From NCBI GenBank assembly GCA_050908895.1, contig CP171222.1, positions 1,612,001 to 1,676,000 on the forward strand: 64,000 nt of DNA, in the 5' to 3' direction. The translations under genes and the position numbers were made by a program. Positions within the stretch are counted from its first letter, which is position 1. Each line of letters opens with the position of its first letter. Source of the DNA: S5-A14a sp050908895. Lineage in GTDB: Bacteria; Bacillota; Clostridia; Peptostreptococcales; Anaerovoracaceae. This document shows, one piece after another, positions 9,947 to 19,462 of this stretch. Under the pieces are notes generated by a model, which saw nothing but the letters and a program-made list of their open reading frames with translations, did no database searches and was not told the origin of the DNA.

Positions 9947-9997
9947 GGGATACAGAGAAAAAAGCTTGTATTTATCAAGCTTTTTTCTCTGTATCCC
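9947..9997. terminator. Bidirectional terminator, perfect 22-bp stem
   Basis: GGGATACAGAGAAAAAAGCTTG (9947-9968) pairs perfectly with 9976-9997 around a 7-nt loop. A6/T6 tracts inside the stem give either strand a short GC stem followed by U residues. It sits between two convergent genes, so it can serve both. Confidence 0.8.
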
Positions 9998-10025
9998 TAT
10001 TATATCTAAAGCCTATTTAAAATAC

Positions 10026-10556
10026 TCAAAAGTTTTTGATAAACTCATCAATTTTATCTTTTACATCTGCATTATCTAATAAATCCCCACAACTAGCTTT
10101 TTTCTTGTATTTACACGTACTTAATATAAGAATATCTTTATCATAATTTAATTTATAGTCATTTTCTAAAACTTGTACTGTATTTTTTATTCCAGTGTTT
10201 CCAATAATAATAAATTTTTTAGGAAGCTTTTCATATTTATTCCAAGTTTCATCGGAGAAATAAAACTGCATTCTTTCTCTAAACGCAAAATAATTAGAGC
10301 AAGGATAGACATTATAAACAGGAATTATAAAAATTAAATGTGTTTCGGTCAATATTGCGTCATAGATAAATTTAGCATCATCATTTATGTAGAAACAAGT
10401 TCTATCAGAAAAGCATTCATAGTTGCAATGACCACAAGGATAGAAGTTAATATCAGAAAAATTAATTGCTTCACTAATCCTGTTTTTTCGTATATGTTTA
10501 ATTATATTTTGTCCATTTCCATTACTTGATTTACTGCTGAAATTAATGATAATCAT
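10026..10556 (-). CDS. Flavodoxin-fold NAD(P)H/FMN oxidoreductase-like protein
   Basis: A 176-residue protein that starts MIIINFSSKSSNGNG, the first strand and phosphate-binding loop of the flavodoxin-like FMN reductase fold. A cysteine-rich segment PCGHCNYECF follows, as in flavodoxin-family proteins of anaerobes. Later blocks (LIFIIPVYNVYPC, KFIIIGNTG) fit the fold. The start is uncertain: the ATG at 10556 has only a weak GCGGG upstream, and a GTG at 10577 would add seven residues with no good site. Probable role is FMN-dependent electron transfer; substrate unknown. Confidence 0.6.
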   Translation of the reverse strand: MIIINFSSKSSNGNGQNIIKHIRKNRISEAINFSDINFYPCGHCNYECFSDRTCFYINDDAKFIYDAILTETHLIFIIPVYNVYPCSNYFAFRERMQFYFSDETWNKYEKLPKKFIIIGNTGIKNTVQVLENDYKLNYDKDILILSTCKYKKKASCGDLLDNADVKDKIDEFIKNF

Positions 10557-10813
10557 TTTATACCCGCTTATATTCACTTATTATGCAACAAAATAGTTTT
10601 ATTTTCATACAAGTTTGACAATTGTATGATACGATAACATAAATTAAAAATGATGTGTTATCATGGGGGAATATATATTTCTATTATATATCAAAATAGA
10701 AATATTTCATTAAATTTTTTAATCTCTCTTGGTATTGCAAATCTCATAATTTCTGTATACTTACGTTATTTTAGTTATATAAATTATTAGATTTGTAAAA
10801 TATTTAACATGGT

Positions 10814-11812
10814 TTAGAAACTCAAAACCAGTGGAACCAAGATTGGAACTACAAAACTAAGCACAAGTCCAGATATAAAAGAAAATACCACTATATCGCT
10901 TCTTGTCTGTCTCTCAACAATTGGAAGACACACATCCATAGCCGCTGCTCCAGGAAGAGCAACAGTTTCAACATAGCCAACTTTTTTTGCTACAATTGGG
11001 ATGAACACAAAAGAGAGAACCTCTCTCATAACATTATGAAGAAAGGAAACAGCGCTGGCAACGACGAATCCTTTGTCAATAATAATTCCGGGTGCGAGGC
11101 TGTACCAACCCATTCCAGACCCTACCGCCAAGGCTTCTTTAATTGACAGAGGTAGAATTAAACCACAGACAAAAGCTCCAATAAGTGATCCAATTATCAC
11201 TGCAAAAGGAATTACCAATACCCTTGCACCCACTTCTTTAATTTGAGAAACAACGGTGCCTTCAATTCCCATATCAAGTCCTACAAGGAATAAGAGTACA
11301 CATAGGCCGACGGTAATTATATATCCCATGGTTGTATCAAAGGCTGCAACATCGGAAATCAGATGCTCTGAAATTAGATATCCGGCGATACCACCGCACA
11401 AAACAGCTAACACAACCAAAATTGTCATCTTGTCAATTTTGCCTTCTTGTTTCTCTGCTACTACTTCCTGCTCTTCCACAGAAATTTCAATATCGTCAGG
11501 AATATCAAGGGTTTTCCCCTTTAAATAGCCTTTTTTATCAAGGCCTAATACTCTTCTCGTCAAAGAAGTAAAACCTACAGAAAAGCTTAAAATCACTAAG
11601 GTAATGAACAAAGCATAAAACCCGATGGAGCCAAGGTTTCTGATAACTTCATCATTTGCTCCCATCCTCATTCCCATGGATGATACCATAACAATAATTG
11701 CAAAAGTCGATAGCTTACCTGTCCAGCCTAACTTATCTTTTTTATCTCGTACGAACACGCCCACAAAGTAGCCAACGAGAGCAGTTCCCAAATATAACGC
11801 TAAATCTGCCAA
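10814..11812 (-). CDS. LysO-family amino-acid (lysine) exporter
   Basis: A 332-residue membrane protein with about eight predicted transmembrane helices and the DUF340/LysO signature. The N-terminal helix-bound module (residues 1-100) resembles the small LysO domain, and the C-terminal part contains GSGMGWYSLAPGIII and FLHNVMREVLSFVFIP, conserved blocks of the family. In Escherichia coli LysO exports lysine and thialysine; the amino-acid specificity here is inferred from family only. It is a single gene on the minus strand. Confidence 0.85.
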   Translation of the reverse strand: MADLALYLGTALVGYFVGVFVRDKKDKLGWTGKLSTFAIIVMVSSMGMRMGANDEVIRNLGSIGFYALFITLVILSFSVGFTSLTRRVLGLDKKGYLKGKTLDIPDDIEISVEEQEVVAEKQEGKIDKMTILVVLAVLCGGIAGYLISEHLISDVAAFDTTMGYIITVGLCVLLFLVGLDMGIEGTVVSQIKEVGARVLVIPFAVIIGSLIGAFVCGLILPLSIKEALAVGSGMGWYSLAPGIIIDKGFVVASAVSFLHNVMREVLSFVFIPIVAKKVGYVETVALPGAAAMDVCLPIVERQTRSDIVVFSFISGLVLSFVVPILVPLVLSF

Positions 11813-11970
11813 ATCTTAATCCTCTTCTTTCATTTCTTTAATCTTCCAATATTATACCATAAGTTATCGGTTAATGTATGTTTAATAAAGATAAATGCTG
11901 CTTTTAATAATTTTGATTCACAGATATAAAAATTTTTCATGTTTTATTGGTCCTAAATCTCATATTTACA

Positions 11971-11999
11971 TTGAAGATTTTTCTTTCAATTGATATACT
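11971..11999 (+). promoter_or_regulatory. Sigma-A promoter of the uracil permease gene
   Basis: TTGAAG at 11971-11976 and TATACT at 11994-11999 are separated by 17 bases. The expected start of transcription is about 12006, giving a leader of only some 25 bases, so no room exists for a PyrR attenuator. Confidence 0.65.
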
Positions 12000-12029
12000 A
12001 TTTTAGAACTACAAAAAATCAAGGAGAAA

Positions 12030-13334
12030 ATGATGCAATACGACAAACCAATTACTGATGCAAGAAAACTAGGATATCTAAAAATGCTACTGCTTGGATG
12101 CCAACACACTTTCGCTATGTTTGGCGCTACGGTGCTGGTGCCAATATTAACAGGTCTTGATGTATCCACAACTCTACTGATGGCAGGACTTGGCACCCTG
12201 CTTTTCCACCTGATAACAGGGGGAAAAGTACCCGCCTTCCTCGGCTCATCTTTCGCCTTCCTTGGCGGATACGCAGCCGTAGCACCTATGATTGACGGGA
12301 AACCAAACCTGGATATGTTACCGTACGCCGGTGGTGGAGTATTTTGTGCCGGACTGGTATATGTGCTACTGTCTGCTCTTATTAAATTCTACGGTATCAA
12401 GAAAGTTATGACCTTCTTCCCTCCTGTAGTAACCGGACCAATTATTATATCAATAGGATTAATACTGGCTCCTACAGCTATAAAAAACTGTGAAACTAAT
12501 TGGCTTCTTGCCGTTGCCGCAATGGGCACCATCATTTTCTTCAATATATGGGGACGTGGTATGCTTAAGATTATCCCAATTATTCTTGGGGTTATAGTAT
12601 CCTACGTTTTATCAGTTATAACAGGAGCAGTCGATTTATCCGGTATTACAGAAAAGTCTTTAATAGCTCTACCTCAAATCACTGTAATGAAATTTGACCT
12701 TTCTGCAGTAATTACAGTTATGCCTATTGCTCTTGCAACAATGATGGAGCATATTGGAGATATCTCAGCAATCGGCGCTACAACTGGGAAAAATTATATT
12801 GCTAAACCAGGACTTCACAGGACATTACTTGGTGACGGACTTGCAACATGCTTGTCAGCTGCTCTGGGAGGACCTGCTAATACTACTTATGGAGAGAATA
12901 CAGGAGTTCTTGCTCTTACAAAAGTTTACGATCCTACAGTGGTTAGGATAGCTGCAGTTTTTGCTGTGATAATTTCCTTTCTACCCCATGTCAACTTTTT
13001 AATTAGTTCAATTCCTGCCGGTACAATTGGGGGAGTTTCACTAATTCTTTATGGAATGATTTCAGCTATTGGAATCAGAAACGTTGTTGAAAATCAAGTT
13101 GATTTTACAAAATCCAGAAACACTATAATCGCAGCCCTAATCTTGGTTTGTGCTTTAGGTTTCTCTGCTACCGGTGGAATTTCTTTTCAGACTTTTGGCA
13201 CAACAATTACCTTATCAGGTCTTGCAATAGCTGCGATAATCGGTATTTTAGCGAATGCAATCCTGCCTGGAAACGAGTACGTATTTGAAGAAGAAAAAGG
13301 AACTGAACAGAAGTTCCAGACTTTTGAAATTTAG
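12030..13334 (+). CDS. uraA: Uracil permease (nucleobase:cation symporter-2 family)
   Basis: A 434-residue integral membrane protein of the NCS2 family that takes up uracil with a proton. The N-terminal block QHTFAMFGATVLVPILTGLD, the MMEHIGDISAIGATTG segment (about residue 237) and GGPANTTYGENTGVLALT (about residue 280) are the substrate-site helices of UraA, and their conserved glutamates are present. It starts at an ATG behind AAGGAG, has its own promoter, and ends at a terminator. Xanthine or another base cannot be fully excluded but the motifs favour uracil. Confidence 0.88.
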   Translation: MMQYDKPITDARKLGYLKMLLLGCQHTFAMFGATVLVPILTGLDVSTTLLMAGLGTLLFHLITGGKVPAFLGSSFAFLGGYAAVAPMIDGKPNLDMLPYAGGGVFCAGLVYVLLSALIKFYGIKKVMTFFPPVVTGPIIISIGLILAPTAIKNCETNWLLAVAAMGTIIFFNIWGRGMLKIIPIILGVIVSYVLSVITGAVDLSGITEKSLIALPQITVMKFDLSAVITVMPIALATMMEHIGDISAIGATTGKNYIAKPGLHRTLLGDGLATCLSAALGGPANTTYGENTGVLALTKVYDPTVVRIAAVFAVIISFLPHVNFLISSIPAGTIGGVSLILYGMISAIGIRNVVENQVDFTKSRNTIIAALILVCALGFSATGGISFQTFGTTITLSGLAIAAIIGILANAILPGNEYVFEEEKGTEQKFQTFEI

Positions 13335-13417
13335 CTAAATAAAAATATATAAAATAGTCATAGGCTAGTAGATTAGTTGATTTTGTTTTCAAATTACCAT
13401 AATATTTATATCTGCAC

Positions 13418-13457
13418 ATAAATACAAGAGATGACTTTCGTCATCCCTTGTATTTAT
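13418..13457 (+). terminator. Terminator after the uracil permease gene
   Basis: An 18-nt arm (13418-13435) pairs with 13440-13457 around a TTTC loop, with one A-C mismatch, followed by TTTTAATTTTT. Confidence 0.8.
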
Positions 13458-13575
13458 TTTAATTTTTCTAATTGCTCTCTAGAGTAATTTCCAAAGTTGT
13501 CGGATAAACTCCGATATTCCTCAGATACCCATTTTTTGTAATATAAATTTTTCCAATAACTTATAAACTACCCTT

Positions 13576-13959
13576 TTACATATTATATTTACGATTTTTT
13601 ATTAATATGTAAGCAGTAATAGTACTCGCAAATACCATAATGATATAGAATATTGTTGTAAAGCTATCTCCTGTATAAGGACTTTTGACTTTTGATTCTT
13701 TTGTAATAGTTTTATCAGTATTCGTTACATTGTTATCCTCCACATTGGGCTCAGATTTTTTAACAGTAAAACTGAAATGGACTGTATCTGTAATCTTTGT
13801 ACGTTTCCACGAAAAGCTCAAGGAATGAGCCAATAAATCGGGAGCATCTTGCTGCCAGTAAATAGGGAAAACAACCTCATATTCGCCTTCAGACAAATCT
13901 TTGAAGGAAGATGTCATAAAGTCAGTATAATTATCATCACTTCCTATAAAGTCTCCCTT
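13576..13959 (-). pseudogene. 3' remnant of a sortase-anchored surface protein
   Basis: The open frame encodes the last 127 residues or so of a surface protein. It ends with a cell-wall sorting signal: SPYTGD, a hydrophobic helix (IFYIIMVFASTITAYILI) and KNRKYNM. SPYTG fits the (S/P)PxTG motif recognised by class B-like sortase of Clostridioides difficile. The frame is open only back to 13959, where a stop and the stump of a serine recombinase gene take over. The 5' part of the gene is missing, and I see no other piece of it in the window. The gene was therefore cut by the island junction and is probably not expressed. Confidence 0.7.
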
Positions 13960-14053
13960 TTAAAATCTCTCTTTGAGAAGTAATGCTGTTACTTTCGTCT
14001 TTCTGATCTCCATCTTCTAAGGAAAGCCTCAAATAAAAATCCACTGTATTCAT
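13937..14053 (-). pseudogene. N-terminal stump of a third large serine recombinase
   Basis: A 38-codon frame starting at an ATG behind GAGGTG overlaps the end of the next recombinase gene region. It reads MNTVDFYLRLSLEDGDQKDE and then SNSITSQREIL, the catalytic N-terminus of a resolvase/invertase-type recombinase with the nucleophile Ser11. After about 32 codons it runs into the surface-protein remnant and stops. The intact element probably had three tandem recombinases; a deletion removed most of this one. Confidence 0.75.
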
Positions 14054-14054
14054 A

Positions 14055-15731
14055 TCAACACCTCTTTTTCCTTCCGCCAATTTTTTCAGCAAAGATAGGT
14101 GTTTCTTCAAAATTAAATTTAATTTCTACCGTATTGTCATTTCCTATAAAGATTTTATCTATAATGCTATCTACAAAATCTTTATCCCATTTCTTAGTTT
14201 TTCCCTTTAACAGTGCTTTCAGGTATTTATGCTTTTCTTCAAGTTTAGAAGTTTCTTCCTCAAAAAATACTATCTTTTTTTCTTTTATATCTTCAAGCTC
14301 ACTTTTCTTTTGATAAAGTCCTTCTTTTTCACTTTCAAAACCTGCCTTATCCCACTGCCCTAAAACATATTTTTCATAATATTCACTTTGAAGCCTATTA
14401 AGTCCTGAAATCTTTCTCTCTATTTCTGTCAAGGCTTTTTCTTTTTGCTTATTAAGTTCCTTTTTGATAAGGTCATAACCATTTTGGTATTCTTTATAGC
14501 TATTACCTTTATTGGAAAGAATCATATCGAAGGCTGCCTCAACCGTTTTTTTAAGAGTAACTTCTGTTATAGATATTCCACATTTTTCAGTGCTATATTC
14601 TCTAAAGCGATTACAACTAAAGTAAAAAACTATCTTTTTACCACTTAACTGTCTGTGTGTACTCATTTTTCTTTTGCAGTTATTACAATAAACTTTATCC
14701 CTAAAAACTGTATCATCCGATGCATTTTTATCTATGTTACTTCTATTTGTATTCACCTTTGAACCTATTTTATCCTGCACTTTATTGAACATATCTATAG
14801 AAATAATAGCTTCATGAGCATTTTCTGTTACTGTCCAATGTTCCTTATCAAGAACCTCTCTCTTTTTACCTTCATAAAAGTGTTTTTGATTTCTGCCCTG
14901 AATTAAAGTTCCTGTATAGACACGATTTTTAAGTACCTGTAGTATTGTCGTTGGCTTCCATATTCTAATAGGCTTATCATTTTCAGATATTGCTTTCTTA
15001 TATTTTCTATAATCAGTTGCTACATATACTCTTTTCTCATGGAGCAATTTTGAAATATCAAGTGTACTGAAACCTCTTAAATAAGCCTCAAAGATTTCTT
15101 TTACAATAGGAGCTGTATTTTCATCTATATATAATCTCCTTATCCCATCTTCATCTTTTCTTGCTGTATATCCATAAGGTGCTGCTCCACAAATAAAGCT
15201 CCCCTGTTTAATTCTAATTTGATGTGATGTGGATATTTTCTTTGAAATATCTTTAGCATAAGTTTCATTAACAATCTTCTTTAAGATTACCTCCAGTGAT
15301 TTATTAGGATCTTCCATGTGAAAAGTATCCAAATTATCATTAACAGCAATAAACCTTATGCCAAGAAACGGAAATATCTTTTCTATAAAGTTGCCAAGCT
15401 CTGTATAATTTCTTCCAAAACGGGATAAATCTTTTACAACAATACAATTTACTTTTCCTGTTCTGACTTCTTCCATAAGTTTTTCAAAATCAGGTCTATC
15501 AAATTCCGTTCCGGTCTTTGAAATATCTTTGTATATTCCAACTAAATTATGTCCATCATTCTTCTTAATATAACTTTCACATAGAGCAATCTGATTTTCG
15601 ATAGAATCACTCGGTTTTTCTTTTTTATCTCTTGAAATTCTTGTATAAATAGCGGTTTGAAAACTGCTTTCCACTACCTTATTTAGTTGAATTTCTTCAG
15701 ATTTAATTCTCCTATTTGCTGTTCTTGCCAT
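14055..15731 (-). CDS. Large serine recombinase (transposon integrase)
   Basis: A 558-residue site-specific recombinase. The resolvase domain starts with AIYTRISRDKK (nucleophile Ser33) and contains CIVVKDLSRFGRNY. A recombinase domain follows (GFSTLDISKLLHEK, RVYTGTLIQG), then a zinc ribbon (CNNCKRKM ... CNRF) and a C-terminal coiled coil. Such proteins integrate and excise conjugative or mobilisable transposons. Its ATG directly follows the stop of the upstream recombinase (GAGGTGGTATAG ATG), so the two are translationally coupled. Frame intact. Confidence 0.9.
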   Translation of the reverse strand: MARTANRRIKSEEIQLNKVVESSFQTAIYTRISRDKKEKPSDSIENQIALCESYIKKNDGHNLVGIYKDISKTGTEFDRPDFEKLMEEVRTGKVNCIVVKDLSRFGRNYTELGNFIEKIFPFLGIRFIAVNDNLDTFHMEDPNKSLEVILKKIVNETYAKDISKKISTSHQIRIKQGSFICGAAPYGYTARKDEDGIRRLYIDENTAPIVKEIFEAYLRGFSTLDISKLLHEKRVYVATDYRKYKKAISENDKPIRIWKPTTILQVLKNRVYTGTLIQGRNQKHFYEGKKREVLDKEHWTVTENAHEAIISIDMFNKVQDKIGSKVNTNRSNIDKNASDDTVFRDKVYCNNCKRKMSTHRQLSGKKIVFYFSCNRFREYSTEKCGISITEVTLKKTVEAAFDMILSNKGNSYKEYQNGYDLIKKELNKQKEKALTEIERKISGLNRLQSEYYEKYVLGQWDKAGFESEKEGLYQKKSELEDIKEKKIVFFEEETSKLEEKHKYLKALLKGKTKKWDKDFVDSIIDKIFIGNDNTVEIKFNFEETPIFAEKIGGRKKRC

Positions 15732-17402
15732 CTATACCACCTCCCTGATTTTCTCTGGGTACTGGTTGGTATAACTATTTATCTTATCAAGCACATCTAA
15801 GGTTTCATCATAATTAAATTGAATTTCTATCTTTTTATCTTCTAAAACATAAATTTTATCTATCAGCCTTACAAGAAGCCCTCTTTCCAAAGTGCTTATA
15901 TTTTTGTATTTTTGAATGTCTGAAAAGAAGTTCTGATTTCCCAAGCTCTTTTTGTAGAGTTTTGTGATTTCTTTATTCTGTCTTTCTAATATTAGTTCGC
16001 TCTTAACAATACGATTAGTATAAAATTCTCTCATATCGTAAAACTCATCTTCAGAGATTATTCCTTCTTTTAAGTCCTGATATAAAGATGATTTTAGAAT
16101 TTCAAACTTCGCCTTACTTTTCTTAGTTTGTTCCTGCCTCTTATCTATCTTCTTAAACAGGTTATATGATACTTCCATTGCTCTTACTTTTTCAAAAATA
16201 GCTTCATATTTACCAAGTGATGAAATATAATGCTTAATCATTGCGAGAACAGTATTTTCCAATTCTTTCTGCTTGATTGAATGCCTGCTACAACCAAGAC
16301 CTTTGTTATACGCAGAACAAATATAATATACGATTGGAGTTTTCCCTCTTTTGTCTACCTTTTTGGTCATTTGTTGATTACAGTCCTTACAAAATAATAG
16401 CCCCGAAAACAAATCAGCTTTTTCTCCATAATTTTTTGCTTTTATATCACATTTCAAAAGTTTTTGTACAATCTCAAAGTCATTTATATCAATGATAGCT
16501 TCATGATTATCTTCAATTTCAATCCAATCACTTCTATCTTTAGAAACAACTTTATCGAGCTTATAGTTTATCTTCTCTCTTTTTCCTTGTTGTAGTGTTC
16601 CGATATAGATTTCATTAGTTAAAATGCGATTAATAGCAGGCGTATCCCACTTTGCAACAGCCTTTGTACTAAACCCTGTTTTATATCTAATCCCCTTCGC
16701 TCTTTTATGTTCCATCGGAGATAATATGCCTGTTTCATTTAGATGTTTTGCAATAGAATATGAGCTATATCCTTCAAGTTTCATTGAAAATATTTTTTGC
16801 ACCACATCATAAGCTTCTTTGTCTATCACTAATTTATGTTTATCTTCTTTGTCCTTCTCGTAACCATAAGGAGCATAATTTGATATAAACTGTCCTTGCT
16901 TTCTCTTTACTTTACAAACACTTCTTACCTTTGCAGATGTATCTCTACAATAGTTATCATTAATAAAATTCTTAAATGGAATAACTAAATTCTTTTCTGT
17001 TTCACTTGCTGTAAAGCTGTCATAGTTATCATTTAAAGCAATAAACCTTATATCAAGAGAAGGAAATACTCTTTGTAAGTATCTTCCGCTATCAATATAA
17101 TCTCTTCCAAATCTCGATAAGTCTTTTACAATAATACAGTTAATATTTCCAGTAATGACATCTTCCATCATTGCCTTAAAAGCCGGTCTTTCAAAGTTTA
17201 TTCCTGAATATCCATCATCTACATATTCTTTTGCAAGTTCCATATCTTGCTGCTTAGCAATATAATCCTTTATTTGTAACCTTTGATTAGAAATACTATT
17301 GCTCTCCACCTTGAAATTTTTGTCATATTTTTCATCGTCCTGAGATAATCTAAGGTACATCGCCACCTTAAAACTATTTACATCCAAAGTATTTTTAGAC
17401 AT
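15732..17402 (-). CDS. Large serine recombinase (transposon integrase)
   Basis: A 556-residue recombinase, first of the tandem set. The catalytic motif is KVAMYLRLSQDDE with Ser20, followed by ESNSISNQR and CIIVKDLSRFGRDYIDSGRYLQ. The zinc ribbon CKDCNQQM ... CSAYNKGLGCSRH and a coiled-coil tail are present. It differs clearly from its neighbour, as expected when several recombinases act together. GGAGG lies 7 bases before the ATG. Frame intact. Confidence 0.9.
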   Translation of the reverse strand: MSKNTLDVNSFKVAMYLRLSQDDEKYDKNFKVESNSISNQRLQIKDYIAKQQDMELAKEYVDDGYSGINFERPAFKAMMEDVITGNINCIIVKDLSRFGRDYIDSGRYLQRVFPSLDIRFIALNDNYDSFTASETEKNLVIPFKNFINDNYCRDTSAKVRSVCKVKRKQGQFISNYAPYGYEKDKEDKHKLVIDKEAYDVVQKIFSMKLEGYSSYSIAKHLNETGILSPMEHKRAKGIRYKTGFSTKAVAKWDTPAINRILTNEIYIGTLQQGKREKINYKLDKVVSKDRSDWIEIEDNHEAIIDINDFEIVQKLLKCDIKAKNYGEKADLFSGLLFCKDCNQQMTKKVDKRGKTPIVYYICSAYNKGLGCSRHSIKQKELENTVLAMIKHYISSLGKYEAIFEKVRAMEVSYNLFKKIDKRQEQTKKSKAKFEILKSSLYQDLKEGIISEDEFYDMREFYTNRIVKSELILERQNKEITKLYKKSLGNQNFFSDIQKYKNISTLERGLLVRLIDKIYVLEDKKIEIQFNYDETLDVLDKINSYTNQYPEKIREVV

Positions 17403-17545
17403 AACAAAACCTCCAAATCATTCATTATTTTTCCAGAGAAAAATATGATAACTTGGAGTTCTCAGCACATATTAAATTGTATCCTTATATGTTTAATAGT
17501 ATAGCACATTTAAACAAAAAAGTCAGCTCCCATTTATCATATTTT

Positions 17546-17776
17546 TTAATCAATTAGCATTGCTTTCTTCTGCAAATATGATAGAAAACAATCCTCTAAA
17601 CTTCGCCCATTTTTTGCGTAACTACATTTTACAAGCACATTACCGACTTTCATAAAATACATAGAAATCGGATCTACGCTGCTTTTATCTCTTATATCTT
17701 TAATGTCAGGTATTATCTTTTTATCTATATCTTCCACTGACATATTTTTATATCTTGCTAATTCTTCTATATTCAT
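17546..17776 (-). CDS. Small recombinase-associated protein (DUF6870-like)
   Basis: A 76-residue protein beginning MNIEELARYKNMSVEDIDKK, with a C-terminal block (VGNVLVKCSYAKNGRSLEDCFLSYL) that resembles DUF6870 proteins found next to integrase genes in Firmicute mobile elements. It precedes the recombinase genes on the same strand. No biochemical role is known; an accessory role in recombination control is only inference. Confidence 0.6.
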   Translation of the reverse strand: MNIEELARYKNMSVEDIDKKIIPDIKDIRDKSSVDPISMYFMKVGNVLVKCSYAKNGRSLEDCFLSYLQKKAMLID

Positions 17777-18249
17777 TAGAAAACTCCTTTCTTCGTTGTT
17801 TTCTCTAATTAAGTTTTATGACATTGACGGGTGCTTTGGATTAGCAACATTGGAATCTCACCACCACCTCTGTTAAGATGAGCCGGCTTTCACTAAAGAA
17901 GTATCATTATCATTACTTAGATCATGGCTCACAAAGTTATCCTTGTTCTTTGCTTTAGAATATTTATCTATTGCTCGTTTCCTTATCTCCTTGCTTATGG
18001 CAGTATTCGTTTAAACCGAATTTAATCAGCAGGAAAGTCATGGCGTAAGCATCTTTCGCTCACTAAGTAATTAAAAGTCCCGTCTTGGTCTATTCAGTTG
18101 TCAAAGAACAATTACGCCTCTACTTTACGTCTATATCAGTATGAGCTGGATAGCACATTTCGTTGCTGTATGTCTAACGAGGTTTGATTGTCGTAAAGTT
18201 CTTGAGGGCTCTTTCTCTATCTAAATTTATATTAAAGCTAGGTGATTTT
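17777..18249 (+). ncRNA. IS110 upstream non-coding region, candidate bridge (seek) RNA locus
   Basis: This 473-base stretch has no convincing gene. It lies directly upstream of an IS110-family transposase. In the IS110 group the long non-coding left end is known to encode the bridge RNA that pairs with target and donor DNA. The stretch has several short inverted segments, but I could not fold it reliably, and the left edge of the element is not defined. Confidence 0.4.
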
Positions 18250-19425
18250 ATGTTTTACATTGGTGTTGATATTGCAAAGAAAAACCACGAAGCCTCAATA
18301 ATTGATTCTAATGGGAAACTTGTTTCTGAGTCTTTTTCTTTTTCTAATTCTATTAGGGGTTTAGAGAAGTTTCAGAAATTTATTTCTTCTTTTTCGATTG
18401 ATTCTAACAATTGTATTATTGGTATGGAAGCTACAGGTTATTATTGGCTTTCTCTTTATTCTTTCTTGATTGATTTAGGTTTTTCTTGTGTTGTTATTAA
18501 TCCTATTCAGTCTGATGCTTTTAGAAAGATGTATTTTAGACAGACTAAGAATGATTCTGTTGATTCTTTTGTTATCGCTCAAATTCTTAGGTTTGGTGAG
18601 TTTTCTGTTTCTCATTTTTCTGATGAGGATACTTTTGCTTTGAGAAATCTTTCTAGGTTTAGGTTTGCTCTTGTTGATGAAGCTTCTGATTGGAAGAGAA
18701 AGCTTGTTGCTATTTTAGATCAGGTTTTCCCTGAATATTCTTCGCTTTTTTCTAATATTTATGGTGTTGCTTCTAAAGAGCTTTTGAGTAAGTATCCTTT
18801 GCCAGAAGATATGATTTCTATTCCTGCTGATGAGCTTGCTAAGATGTTGTCTAAGTGTAGTAAGGGGCACTTTGGACTTGATAAGGCTAAGAAAATTCAA
18901 GAGAAGGCTTCTAATTCTTTTGGTGTCAAGTTTGCTTTGAAGTCTTTTTCTTTTCAAATTAAACAGATTATTGCTCAAATTTCTTTTCTTGAAGATCAGA
19001 TTCTTGAACTTGAAGAAGAAATTTCTTCTATGATTAATTCTTTATGCCCTGTTATTACTTCTATTACTGGTATTGGTGATGTCTTAGGTGGTGGTATTTT
19101 CTCAGAAATTGGTGATGTTTCACGTTTTGACAGGGCTAATCAGTTGGTTGCTTATGCTGGTCTTGATGTTGCTGTTAAGCAGTCTGGTAATTTTAATGCT
19201 ACTGATACTAAGATTTCTAAACGTGGTTCTCCTTATCTTAGACGTGCTATTTGGCTTGCTGCTAGTGTTGCTGCTTTTAAGGACCCTGCTTTGTCTGTGT
19301 ATTATCAAAAACTTAGACAAAGAGGTAAGGCTCATGGTGCAGCTATTGGTGCTGTTGCTAGAAAACTTACTAACATAATTTTTGCTGTTTTTAGGCATAA
19401 CAAAGCTTACATACCTAATATTTAG
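18250..19425 (+). CDS. IS110-family transposase (RNA-guided recombinase type)
   Basis: A 391-residue transposase. The N-terminal RuvC-like DEDD domain shows MFYIGVDIAKKNHEA (Asp7), GMEATGYYW and TKNDSVDSFVIAQ. The C-terminal Tnp_20 domain shows SITGIGDVLGGGIFSEIGD and the KRGSPYLRRAIW segment with the conserved serine. The ATG at 18250 is preferred (AGGTGA 4 bases upstream) over an upstream TTG. Codon use is striking: third positions are dominated by T (TCT, GTT, CTT, GCT), unlike the neighbours, which points to recent arrival. The frame is intact and a terminator follows. Confidence 0.92.
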   Translation: MFYIGVDIAKKNHEASIIDSNGKLVSESFSFSNSIRGLEKFQKFISSFSIDSNNCIIGMEATGYYWLSLYSFLIDLGFSCVVINPIQSDAFRKMYFRQTKNDSVDSFVIAQILRFGEFSVSHFSDEDTFALRNLSRFRFALVDEASDWKRKLVAILDQVFPEYSSLFSNIYGVASKELLSKYPLPEDMISIPADELAKMLSKCSKGHFGLDKAKKIQEKASNSFGVKFALKSFSFQIKQIIAQISFLEDQILELEEEISSMINSLCPVITSITGIGDVLGGGIFSEIGDVSRFDRANQLVAYAGLDVAVKQSGNFNATDTKISKRGSPYLRRAIWLAASVAAFKDPALSVYYQKLRQRGKAHGAAIGAVARKLTNIIFAVFRHNKAYIPNI

Positions 19426-19443
19426 TTGTTATTTAATTTTTCT

Positions 19444-19462
19444 AAGCCTAATTTTTAGGCTT
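19444..19462 (+). terminator. Terminator after the IS110 transposase
   Basis: AAGCCTAA (19444-19451) pairs with TTAGGCTT (19455-19462) around a TTT loop, 19 bases after the stop codon. Confidence 0.6.

Noticed and set aside
9947..9997. Long inverted repeat as a MITE or IS end
   Set aside because: No flanking duplication and the site fits two convergent gene ends, so a terminator is simpler.
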